Position numbers and translations under genes: made by a program. DNA of 5,919 bases from Nitrososphaerales archaeon (GTDB taxonomy: Archaea; Thermoproteota; Nitrososphaeria; Nitrososphaerales; CADDZS01): NCBI GenBank assembly GCA_030043455.1, contig JASHXQ010000107.1, positions 1-5,919 of the forward strand. The letters are read 5' to 3'. Below, piece after piece: positions 1 through 5,410 of this stretch. Each line of letters opens with the position of its first letter. Positions within the stretch are counted from its first letter, which is position 1. The notes below the pieces were generated by a model. That model was given only the letters and a program-made list of their open reading frames with translations. It was not told where the DNA came from and made no database searches.

Positions 1-537
1 CTTCAACTGCCCCGCTCTGGCCATCATTTCGATCCCTTGAGCCAGGGAATCCAGATCACTGTCATAGCCTACAGCAGAATGATATTCCTGAAATTTGGAG
101 CGATCTTTGATACCGGCAAACAGTTTTTCCCGGAGGATCTTCCATTTCTCCAGGGCGGCGGGAGTTACAGGCTGGTACTCGGGAAAGCCCGCAGCTCTGG
201 CAAACCGGGTGGAGCCGCTACCACCGAGCATGACATGAGGATAGATCTCCATTACCTTCCGAGCCACGGAAATGGGATTGCGGGTCATGGTAAGTCCAGT
301 AACTGCGCCGCATCGGAAGGTGTTCCCAACCATGAAACTTGCATCCAGTTCAGCCACACCTTCAATGTTGGGTAAGCCTCCCGTCCCGACGTTATCTGCC
401 GTCGGATCGTCCTCGACCGCCCGGATGCCATGTTCTACCGCATCCAGCGACGAACCTGTTTTCTTCAGCGACTCCAAGCCGACAGAGATCGCGCTCCTTC
501 CATACTTCCAGTTAGAAATTATCACAGGATCGATCAA
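1..537 (-). CDS. Asparaginase_2 / N4-GlcNAc-asparaginase family Ntn-hydrolase, N-terminal part (cut by window edge)
   Basis: The minus strand reads open from about 537 to base 1, giving 179 residues with no stop; the C-terminal part lies outside the window. The order of motifs fits the alpha-subunit half of the aspartylglucosaminidase / isoaspartyl peptidase family: IISNWKYG near the N-terminus, SSLDAVEHGIRAVEDDP, then NVGTGGLPNIEG, AELDASFM, and NPISVARKVME followed by PHVMLGG. In this family a precursor cleaves itself before a catalytic threonine (usually in a D/G-T-V/I-G motif), and the enzyme hydrolyses the Asn side-chain amide, GlcNAc-Asn or isoaspartyl bonds. That threonine is not yet reached here, so activity cannot be judged, and the specificity is open. 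The start is uncertain: there is no in-frame ATG. TTG at 537 places the first motif at the usual distance; GTG at 525 or 570 are alternatives. It is transcribed divergently from the permease, which suggests shared regulation. No signal peptide is evident from the TTG start. Confidence 0.85.
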   Translation of the reverse strand, partial: MIDPVIISNWKYGRSAISVGLESLKKTGSSLDAVEHGIRAVEDDPTADNVGTGGLPNIEGVAELDASFMVGNTFRCGAVTGLTMTRNPISVARKVMEIYPHVMLGGSGSTRFARAAGFPEYQPVTPAALEKWKILREKLFAGIKDRSKFQEYHSAVGYDSDLDSLAQGIEMMARAGQLK

Positions 538-748
538 AATAATTGTCCCTGCCAGCTTCAGCCATCGCACTGAGAAAAAACTGAGTTTAAGATTTTACAG
601 GCCGGTAATCGAATCCAAACGCGTGGGGCGGCCAATCTAATCACGTACAGAAAATTGGTGCTCACGGATCTTCGCTAGGATTCCTGGGAAGGTGAAAAAC
701 TTCGGAGTCTTGCGGTTCTGGGCCGGAATAGACACCGAATTTGAATAA

Positions 749-770
749 TTTTCACTTTGATTGGTGAAAA
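749..770. repeat. Inverted repeat TTTTCAC-N8-GTGAAAA, candidate operator
   Basis: The arms TTTTCAC (749-755) and GTGAAAA (764-770) are perfect 7-base complements around the 8-base spacer TTTGATTG. A further copy of GGTGAAAA lies at 691-698. The site is about 50 bases upstream of the permease TATA-like box and about 110 bases before its start codon. That position suits a dimeric transcription factor site. It could also arise by chance in AT-rich DNA. Confidence 0.4.
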
Positions 771-817
771 CTCCAAACCTCGAACGTGGGACATTGCAAT
801 TGTACTGACCGGCGCAA

Positions 818-831
818 AGGATAATAAATCG
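818..831 (+). promoter_or_regulatory. Probable TATA box of the permease
   Basis: AGGATAATAAATCG contains an A/T-rich box (ATAATAAAT, 821-829) preceded by the purine-rich CAAAGG, which could act as the TFB recognition element. Archaeal initiation about 25 bases downstream would fall near 850, leaving a leader of roughly a dozen bases before the TTG start at 863. No Shine-Dalgarno sequence is seen before that start. Confidence 0.45.
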
Positions 832-862
832 CCTAACATGCGCTCTAATTCGACATTATAGT

Positions 863-2497
863 TTGGCTACTTCACCCAAGTTATTCGTCCGAAATGCGAC
901 GGGTCTGGTTCGAGATTTTGGTGCAACTGACGTGTTACTCTTTGCGTCAGCGATGGTATTTGCCTTAGTGTATACCACTGTGCAATTTGCCTGGTTCTAC
1001 GGCAACACAGACGGCGCGGATATGACTACCTCCCTTCTGGTGGCGGCCGTACCTTTCGTCTTCCTCATGTGTACTTACTACGTTATCTCGATCGTGATGC
1101 CCAGAACGGGTTCGGATTATGTGTGGGTGAGCCGCATCCTCTCGCCTACCGTGGGTTTTGTCTGGTCCCTCATCTACATGCTCATGATTTTCCTGACGGG
1201 CTACGTCGCCCAGGTGGTCGCATGGACCTACGCCTTTTCGATCAGTCTTTCGACGGGTGGCTTGCTCAGTAATTCTGCGTCTCTGACAAATTTTGGTAAC
1301 TTTCTGAGCTCGGATAACGGCACTTTTCTGCTCTTCATCATTTTCTCTATCTTTTGTGGTGCGTTTGCGATTTTTGGCTCTAGGTTGATCAAAGGCTTGC
1401 TTTACGTTTCTTGGATCGCTGCCATTGTTGGCATTGGCACCATGTGGGCAATCCTTGGAACCACCAGCAATGCGACTTTTACAGCTCACTGGAACGCGAT
1501 GCTCAGCAGTCTTGGTTCCAGCGCGACCTACGCTGCCGTGGCTAGTACCGCTGTTGCCCATGGGGCGTCCACAAGCATTACCGGATTGAGCGGGATCGTG
1601 GCTGCGCTACCTCTCGCGGCACTTTTCCTCTTTGGGTCAAACAATGTCAACGCATTTGCTGGAGAAATGAAGAATATCAAACGCACGGTCCCGATTGCAA
1701 TGTTCGTGTCGCTTGCCTTGGGGATTGTTTACTGGTCTATCACTGCCACGCTGACTCTGAATACTGTTAACGCACACTGGATGACACAGGTAGGCTACGC
1801 TTTCGAGAATTCGGGTGCCAACCCCGCCGCTTACGGGTTGCCCTTCCCGCCCTCACAACCGCTCTTCCTTGCAGTAGCCGCCTATCCGAATACCGGCCTG
1901 ATCTACTTCATGTTCTTTACTTACCTTCTCGGGTCTCTGGCGCCGATCTTTACTTTCTTCTGGGTGCCTAGCAAGTACATCTTTGCTTGGTCCTTCGATC
2001 GCGTTGTCCCCACAAAGTTCTCCGATGTGGCACAGAGGTTTAGCACTCCGTATGTTGCGATCATAACCCTCTCAGTACTAGGCGTGCTATTCTCCATTCC
2101 TTACGCTTTCTACAGCTGGGGTAGCACCTTTACGTTCGGCTCGGTCATCTGGGGAGTCTGCCTGATCGTTCCAGGGATCGCACTCGCCATCTTCCCGTGG
2201 GTGAAGAAGGAAATGTTCAACTCGGCGCCTGGGTTCACGGGGAAGAGGGTCGGGGGCTTTCCGATAATCTCGATCTTTGGCATCCTGACCGCGATTGGCT
2301 TTGGATACTTGGGCTATATCGCCTTCAGCAACGCACTCTACGGTAACGGTGCGGTCGGTGGTATCAACCTCTTCACGGATGAGCTCGTCGCTACGATCAT
2401 CGCCATCGGTATAATCATCTACGCTGTTTCGTACTACTACCACAAGTCACGCGGCATGAACATCCGCCTAGCCTTCAACGAAATCCCGCCCGAATAG
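863..2497 (+). CDS. APC-superfamily amino acid permease
   Basis: This 544-residue integral membrane protein has about 12 hydrophobic helices, at roughly 22-46, 56-78, 95-122, 154-172, 176-197, 245-262, 274-297, 334-366 (long, possibly with a break), 396-414, 424-445, 465-488 and 507-527. Family signatures are clear: an N-terminal RNATGLVRDFGATDVLLF segment, MPRTGSDYVWVSRILSP (79-95) after helix 2, and FAGEMKNIKRTVPIAM (265-280) after helix 6, which matches the conserved GE-x-K-N-P-x-R-x-x-P loop of APC transporters. The C-terminus ends in EIPPE, a tail I associate with archaeal members. It probably imports amino acids or short amino-acid-like amides by secondary transport; the substrate cannot be read from sequence. 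The start is TTG, chosen because it precedes the conserved N-terminus and no in-frame ATG lies upstream. It is transcribed alone and ends in a terminator hairpin. The divergent asparaginase-family gene and the nearby amidohydrolases suggest a peptide- or amide-derived substrate. Confidence 0.9.
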   Translation: MATSPKLFVRNATGLVRDFGATDVLLFASAMVFALVYTTVQFAWFYGNTDGADMTTSLLVAAVPFVFLMCTYYVISIVMPRTGSDYVWVSRILSPTVGFVWSLIYMLMIFLTGYVAQVVAWTYAFSISLSTGGLLSNSASLTNFGNFLSSDNGTFLLFIIFSIFCGAFAIFGSRLIKGLLYVSWIAAIVGIGTMWAILGTTSNATFTAHWNAMLSSLGSSATYAAVASTAVAHGASTSITGLSGIVAALPLAALFLFGSNNVNAFAGEMKNIKRTVPIAMFVSLALGIVYWSITATLTLNTVNAHWMTQVGYAFENSGANPAAYGLPFPPSQPLFLAVAAYPNTGLIYFMFFTYLLGSLAPIFTFFWVPSKYIFAWSFDRVVPTKFSDVAQRFSTPYVAIITLSVLGVLFSIPYAFYSWGSTFTFGSVIWGVCLIVPGIALAIFPWVKKEMFNSAPGFTGKRVGGFPIISIFGILTAIGFGYLGYIAFSNALYGNGAVGGINLFTDELVATIIAIGIIIYAVSYYYHKSRGMNIRLAFNEIPPE

Positions 2498-2517
2498 ACA
2501 AGGCTTGGGAGGATCAC

Positions 2518-2558
2518 GCGAAAGCTAGACGAGCTTTCGCTGCCCTTTTCTTTTTTCC
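2518..2558 (+). terminator. Hairpin plus T-tract terminator after the permease
   Basis: GCGAAAGCT (2518-2526), a five-base loop AGACG (2527-2531) and AGCTTTCGC (2532-2540) form a perfect 9-bp stem. It is followed by a pyrimidine/T-rich stretch, CCCTTTTCTTTTTTCC (2543-2558). It begins about 20 bases after the permease stop and lies in the 76-base gap between convergent genes. T-tracts suffice for many archaeal terminators, so the stem may be an addition. The palindrome CCAGTACTGG (2557-2566) next to it could serve the opposite strand. Confidence 0.7.
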
Positions 2559-2573
2559 AGTACTGGGACTAGC

Positions 2574-3380
2574 TTAGACGGCTATTTTCGACGCCAGCGA
2601 CTCTGCCCATTGCGCAAAGACCCCGCCGTCTATCAAGAAGGGCGTTCCGGTGATGAAAGAGGAACGGTCCGTTGCGAGGAACAACACCAGATCTGCGACT
2701 TCGTCTGGCCGGCCGATCCTACCCAGAGGATAGATCTTGTTGTAGGCTTTCCTTGCCTTTTCAGGATCCGGAGCCCTTGCGAATTCCTTGGCTTGCATTG
2801 CCGTGTCGATTGAGCCGGGGCAGATACAGTTTACCCTGATTCCATATTGGGCCAGATCTAGGGCAGAGGCCTTGGTAAGGCCGATCACGCCGTGCTTCGA
2901 GGCAGAATACGCTGCCGACTCCAGGGCACCGGCGACTCCGAGGCTGGAAGAAGTGTTCACAATCACTCCTCGCGTCTCTTTCAGATAAGGTACGGCATAC
3001 TTGGTCCCCAGAAACGCCCCTCGCAGATTCACTGCAATAATGCGATCCCACACCTCGGTGGGAGTATCTTCGATGGAGGTCCATTCATAGATTCCAGCAT
3101 TGTTGAAAATCACATCGAGCTTTCCAAATTTCTCGACCGTAGTGCGGATCACAGTTTGTACGTCGTCTTCGTTTGCGACATCCGCTCTCACAAAGCTCGA
3201 GCGGTCCTTGCCAAACTTCTGCGAGATTATTTCGACTGTGTTATTCCCTCCCTCCTGGGAAATGTCAGCGACAACGACCTTCGCACCTTCCTCCGCGAAC
3301 AGGAGCGCAGTGGCCCTCCCGATCCCGGAACCAGCACCAGTAACAATAGTGATTTTATCTTCGAGCTCGTGCAGTTTCAT
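2574..3380 (-). CDS. Classical SDR-family NAD(P)-dependent oxidoreductase
   Basis: This 268-residue cytoplasmic Rossmann-fold enzyme has the normal length for a classical short-chain dehydrogenase/reductase. Visible motifs in order are the cofactor motif TGAGSGIG (14-21), an Asp at the end of beta-2 (D39), which in this family favours NAD(H) over NADP(H), NNAG (93-96), the active-site Asn N118, the catalytic Ser (S145 in the NTSSS stretch), YSASK with Y158 and K162, and the PG motif (188-189). A LIDGG motif near 249-253 closes the core, as is usual for the FabG-like / glucose-3-dehydrogenase group. The substrate (alcohol, sugar or hydroxy acid) cannot be assigned. ATG at 3380 gives the standard spacing of about 13 residues to the glycine motif. 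It runs in the same direction as the creatininase-family gene but 217 bases downstream, so it may have its own promoter. It converges on the permease. Confidence 0.93.
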   Translation of the reverse strand: MKLHELEDKITIVTGAGSGIGRATALLFAEEGAKVVVADISQEGGNNTVEIISQKFGKDRSSFVRADVANEDDVQTVIRTTVEKFGKLDVIFNNAGIYEWTSIEDTPTEVWDRIIAVNLRGAFLGTKYAVPYLKETRGVIVNTSSSLGVAGALESAAYSASKHGVIGLTKASALDLAQYGIRVNCICPGSIDTAMQAKEFARAPDPEKARKAYNKIYPLGRIGRPDEVADLVLFLATDRSSFITGTPFLIDGGVFAQWAESLASKIAV

Positions 3381-3410
3381 CCAGTTTTTCCAAAAGCCCG
3401 CTAGAGAACT

Positions 3411-3430
3411 GAGTTGTTATTGTTTTTCGT
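3411..3430 (-). promoter_or_regulatory. Possible promoter of the SDR gene
   Basis: On the minus strand ACGAAAAACAATAACAACTC is the most AT-rich stretch upstream of the SDR start, about 35-45 bases before the ATG. It could provide a TATA-like element with a short leader. There is no clear Shine-Dalgarno sequence before the ATG. The match to a TATA consensus is loose. Confidence 0.3.
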
Positions 3431-3597
3431 ACGGATGAGTTTTGCCCTAAATGCCGAGGGCCACCATAGCCTCTTTACATATACGCGGGAGCAATTGCAA
3501 TAGCGGGATTACATCAATTATTGTGAAGTCAAATGGAAGATACGAGATCTTCATTTTCCTTAAATGGTTCTGGAATTTGCAAAAATCCCTCTCACTC

Positions 3598-4404
3598 TCA
3601 GGGCTGTTTCTTGTTCAGCGAATCGACATCGATCTTTTCGAATTCTTTGGCGAAGGCAGCCATGTAGTCTGCGAACTTTCGAATAAGCTCGTTGCCAGTA
3701 GCCTCCAGTTTTGGGAGCTCTTCAGGCTTGACGTACGGCCCGGAGGAAAGGTCGATTTCCCAGGCGTCGACGGGAATCGTCACCGTCGCACCGTGGAACT
3801 TGAAATTAGTAAAAACTACTGGTGTGATCTGATCCCCAAAGATCTTTCTCGTCGGATTATCACCCCACTCACCGCGGTGAGTCTCCTCCCTCAAGTCAAC
3901 ATTGTCCTTACCGTGGATCGCAACACCGAGCGACATTTCCTGAATATAGTCCGAGCCTGCGGGATACATCCCCAGATCCTTGGCAGTTGTCCACCAATCG
4001 ATGATCGCGACCAACATCCCGAGTTTCCGGACGTTGCGGCCAGCTCGAGTCAAAGCCTCCCTATTGCCTCCGTGACCGTTGATGAACAGGACCTTTCTGA
4101 CACCGTTCTTTCTCAAGCTGGTCAGGATATCCGTGTAATACATTTCCAAAACTCCGGGACTGATCCCGATCGAGCCCGGATAATCGGACATCTTGTCGTC
4201 CTCCCCGTAGGTGGTTACCGGAAGGACTAGCATTCCGATCCTTTTTCCCACCTCGTCAGCTAATTTTTCTGGAGCGGTCGTGTCAATCCCGATCGGCGTC
4301 GGGCCGTGGGCGTGCAAAGTTCCCGTGGGAACAATAACGGTATCAGATCTTTTGAAAGCCTCCTGAGCTTCCTTCCAAGACATGTCGGCAAGTTTGTACT
4401 TCAT
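3598..4404 (-). CDS. Creatininase-family amidohydrolase, divergent metal-site motif
   Basis: This 268-residue protein has the usual length of the creatininase family, metal-dependent enzymes that open cyclic amides or hydrolyse formamide-like bonds (creatininase, ArfB formamide hydrolase, MftE peptidase). Landmarks are VPTGTLHAHGPTPIGID (25-41), corresponding to the family's P-x-G-S-x-E-Q-H-G-P-H-x-P-x-x-x-D; DYPGSIGISPGVL (74-85), corresponding to the family's G-x-S-x-x-H-x-x-F-P-G-T region; and FINGHGGN (107-114). Conserved ligand candidates are H33, D41, H111 and perhaps E156 in QEMS. The usual metal-binding Glu of E-Q-H-G is His (H31), the spacing to D41 is one residue shorter than in classical creatininase, and the HAG of the family's HAGxxETS motif is not seen. 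It therefore appears to be a separate subfamily of unknown substrate, not creatininase itself. The ATG at 4404 lies about 30 bases after a TATA-like box. The downstream SDR and the nearby M55 peptidase suggest a role in catabolism of amides or modified amino acids. Confidence 0.85.
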   Translation of the reverse strand: MKYKLADMSWKEAQEAFKRSDTVIVPTGTLHAHGPTPIGIDTTAPEKLADEVGKRIGMLVLPVTTYGEDDKMSDYPGSIGISPGVLEMYYTDILTSLRKNGVRKVLFINGHGGNREALTRAGRNVRKLGMLVAIIDWWTTAKDLGMYPAGSDYIQEMSLGVAIHGKDNVDLREETHRGEWGDNPTRKIFGDQITPVVFTNFKFHGATVTIPVDAWEIDLSSGPYVKPEELPKLEATGNELIRKFADYMAAFAKEFEKIDVDSLNKKQP

Positions 4405-4430
4405 AACGTAACGACTTTGAGAAGCATGGG

Positions 4431-4440
4431 TGTTTTATTG
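4431..4440 (-). promoter_or_regulatory. Probable TATA box of the creatininase-family gene
   Basis: The minus strand reads CAATAAAACA here, centred about 31 bases before the ATG at 4404, which predicts a very short leader or none. A GTTTTA/TAAAAC inverted pair (4432-4437 and 4450-4455) overlaps it. No Shine-Dalgarno sequence is present. Confidence 0.5.
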
Positions 4441-4490
4441 CTTATTGACTAAAACCATCTTTCTTTGATCGGTCCCCAAGACATCTTATT

Positions 4491-4509
4491 GATCTAGTTT
4501 AACTAGATC
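4491..4509. promoter_or_regulatory. Perfect 19-bp palindrome, candidate operator of the RHH gene
   Basis: GATCTAGTT-T-AACTAGATC has perfect 9-base arms around a single central base (4500). It ends three bases before the TATA-like box at 4512-4520, so a bound protein would cover the TFB recognition element and block initiation. The first gene downstream encodes a ribbon-helix-helix protein, a class that commonly binds such palindromes and represses its own operon. Autoregulation is inferred from position; no binding data can be read from sequence. Confidence 0.6.
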
Positions 4510-4511
4510 GA

Positions 4512-4520
4512 CTTTATAAC
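4512..4520 (+). promoter_or_regulatory. TATA box of the RHH/protease bicistron
   Basis: CTTTATAAC is a good archaeal box A, centred about 28 bases before the ATG at 4544. This spacing predicts a transcript that starts at or within a few bases of the start codon, i.e. leaderless. There is no Shine-Dalgarno sequence before the ATG, which agrees. Confidence 0.65.
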
Positions 4521-4528
4521 TAAAGTTA
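4517..4528. repeat. Second, shorter inverted repeat TAACT-AA-AGTTA
   Basis: Five-base arms flank AA, overlapping the end of the TATA box. The half site AACTA also occurs in the 19-bp palindrome (4501-4505), 17 bases upstream of its copy here (4518-4522). The two palindromes could form a tandem operator bracketing the TATA box. The short arms make chance a real possibility. Confidence 0.3.
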
Positions 4529-4543
4529 ATCCGTATGTAACTT

Positions 4544-4951
4544 ATGGGTACCGTAGCGATAAAGAAAGTTGACGAGCAGCTTTATCGGAAGGTGAAGGCC
4601 TTGGCGTCTCTCAGAGGTAGTACTATCGGTGAAGCTGTAAACGAGGCCTTATCTCTCTGGGTTCAACTAGCCGGAAGGGGTGGTTCAATTGATAAATGGC
4701 TTGAATTAGAAAAGGAGTCGAAGGAGGATAACGAGATATTTGAAAAAGAAAAGCAGCTACTTCTGAAAGAGCATAGGGGGCAATACGTGGCAATTGCGCA
4801 TGGAAAAATTGTCGGGACTTTCAACTCGACAAGGGAAGCCTACCAAGTGATTTCGAAGGAAAACGCAAAACACGGAATTGTGACTCGCATCGAGGAAAAG
4901 CCAACAAAGGTCGTAGATCTTGGTTGGTCGATAACCGAGCAGTTTGTCTAA
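4544..4951 (+). CDS. RHH (CopG/antitoxin-like) protein with C-terminal DUF5678-like domain
   Basis: The protein has 135 residues. Residues about 3-42 look like a ribbon-helix-helix DNA-binding domain: a short beta strand (TVAIKKVD), helix 1 (EQLYRKVKALASLRG), a turn at STIGE and helix 2 (AVNEALSLWVQ), as in VapB/CopG-type antitoxins. Residues about 50-76 are a charged, probably helical or coiled linker rich in Lys and Glu. Residues about 77-118 (HRGQYVAIAHGKIVGTF, then a helix) resemble the small DUF5678 domain, with the Y-V-A-I-x-x-G-K-I-V strand pair. DUF5678 has no function known to me. The stop overlaps the ATG of the next gene by one base (TAATG), implying translational coupling and joint function. 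A palindrome beside the TATA box fits autorepression. The partner is a protease-like protein, not a recognisable RNase toxin, so calling this an antitoxin would go beyond the sequence. Confidence 0.8.
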   Translation: MGTVAIKKVDEQLYRKVKALASLRGSTIGEAVNEALSLWVQLAGRGGSIDKWLELEKESKEDNEIFEKEKQLLLKEHRGQYVAIAHGKIVGTFNSTREAYQVISKENAKHGIVTRIEEKPTKVVDLGWSITEQFV

Positions 4952-5349
4952 TGAAACTTAAATCGAAATTCAGCAACGACGAGACTCCGGAATTTCCAGA
5001 GTTGAAAGCCATGCTCTCAGATCCTCTTTCACAACAGTCGATAGAAATTAGGGCGAAAATAGATACCGGCTTTTCGGGGAGCTTACTAATCGGTTTGGAA
5101 GATTATACCAGAGTCGGATTGCAGTTTCACGAGGAGCCCGAAAACACCGCGGTCGGAAGGTTAACGAGTGGGGCCTCGGTATCGCTCAAAGTTTCTCAAG
5201 GTATCTTGAAACTCGGTGACACCGAGCGAATACCGTGTACTGTATACACTACCCCCCTTCTAATGAGACCCTTGATCGGAAGACAGCTTCTTAATTTGTG
5301 GAAAATCTCACTTGATGGTCAAAAAGGCTTGATGGAAATAGAAACCTAA
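4951..5349 (+). CDS. Small clan AA (retropepsin-like) aspartic protease
   Basis: The protein has 132 residues from ATG 4951. The core is a single retropepsin-type lobe: beta strands leading to AKIDTGFSGSLLIG with the catalytic triad D38-T39-G40, a middle region (68-90) with alternating beta strands (GRLTSGASVSLKVSQGILKLGD), and LIGRQLLNLWKISLD (108-122), which matches the hydrophobic-hydrophobic-G motif and following helix of single-lobe proteases. Such proteins work as dimers, each subunit giving one Asp. No membrane segment or signal peptide is seen, so it is likely cytoplasmic. An upstream in-frame TTG (4924) would add nine residues, but ATG 4951, overlapping the preceding stop as TAATG, is the natural coupled start. 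Its substrate is unknown; the coupled RHH/DUF5678 protein is the obvious candidate partner or substrate. Confidence 0.82.
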   Translation: MKLKSKFSNDETPEFPELKAMLSDPLSQQSIEIRAKIDTGFSGSLLIGLEDYTRVGLQFHEEPENTAVGRLTSGASVSLKVSQGILKLGDTERIPCTVYTTPLLMRPLIGRQLLNLWKISLDGQKGLMEIET

Positions 5350-5370
5350 GTCAGTGTGCCTCGATTCAAA

Positions 5371-5381
5371 GCTCTTAAAGA
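5371..5381 (+). promoter_or_regulatory. Possible TATA box of the M55 peptidase gene
   Basis: GCTCTTAAAGA lies about 30-40 bases before the ATG at 5411 in the 61-base gap after the protease gene. It would give a leader of under about 15 bases. A weak AGGA (5398-5401) is spaced nine bases from the ATG. Read-through from the upstream bicistron is also possible, as no hairpin terminator is seen in the gap. Confidence 0.35.
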
Positions 5382-5410
5382 ACCAAATCCGATGAGCAGG
5401 AACTCGCGAA

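Larger units (their letters stand above)
538..862. promoter_or_regulatory. Divergent intergenic region between asparaginase-family gene and permease
   Basis: No convincing gene is present in this stretch of about 325 bases. On the minus strand, AT-rich sequence at 584-600 (CTGTAAAATCTTAAACT) could hold the TATA box of the asparaginase-family gene, with transcription starting around 560-570. On the plus strand a TATA-like box lies at 820-830. Between them are an inverted repeat at 749-770 and copies of GGTGAAAA at 691-698 and 763-770. A weak GGCCG/CGGCC pair lies at 600-604 and 629-633. The arrangement fits a shared regulatory region for two divergent genes; the regulator is unknown. Confidence 0.5.

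Noticed and set aside
601..633. ATCGAATCC resembling a tRNA T-arm
   Set aside because: The bases on either side do not pair as a T stem, and no acceptor, D or anticodon arm is found around it.
272..640. 122-residue plus-strand reading frame over the left end
   Set aside because: Antisense to the clear asparaginase-family gene; no recognisable motif.
965..1561. 198-residue minus-strand reading frame opposite the permease
   Set aside because: Low-complexity, charged translation with no family motif; it is the antisense shadow of a well-supported membrane protein gene.
2892..3404. 170-residue plus-strand reading frame opposite the SDR gene
   Set aside because: The SDR cofactor and catalytic motifs on the minus strand are complete; this is a shadow.
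3536..3586. GAAGAT-N5-ATCTTC inverted repeat and T5 (minus strand) after the creatininase-family gene as a terminator
   Set aside because: On the minus strand the T-run comes before the hairpin, and the stem is only 6 bp; evidence is too weak to annotate.
3451..4230. 259-residue plus-strand reading frame
   Set aside because: It lies opposite the creatininase-family gene, whose conserved motifs decide the strand.
4924..4950. Upstream TTG start for the aspartic protease
   Set aside because: ATG 4951 with the TAATG overlap is a better start, and the nine extra residues are not part of the protease fold.
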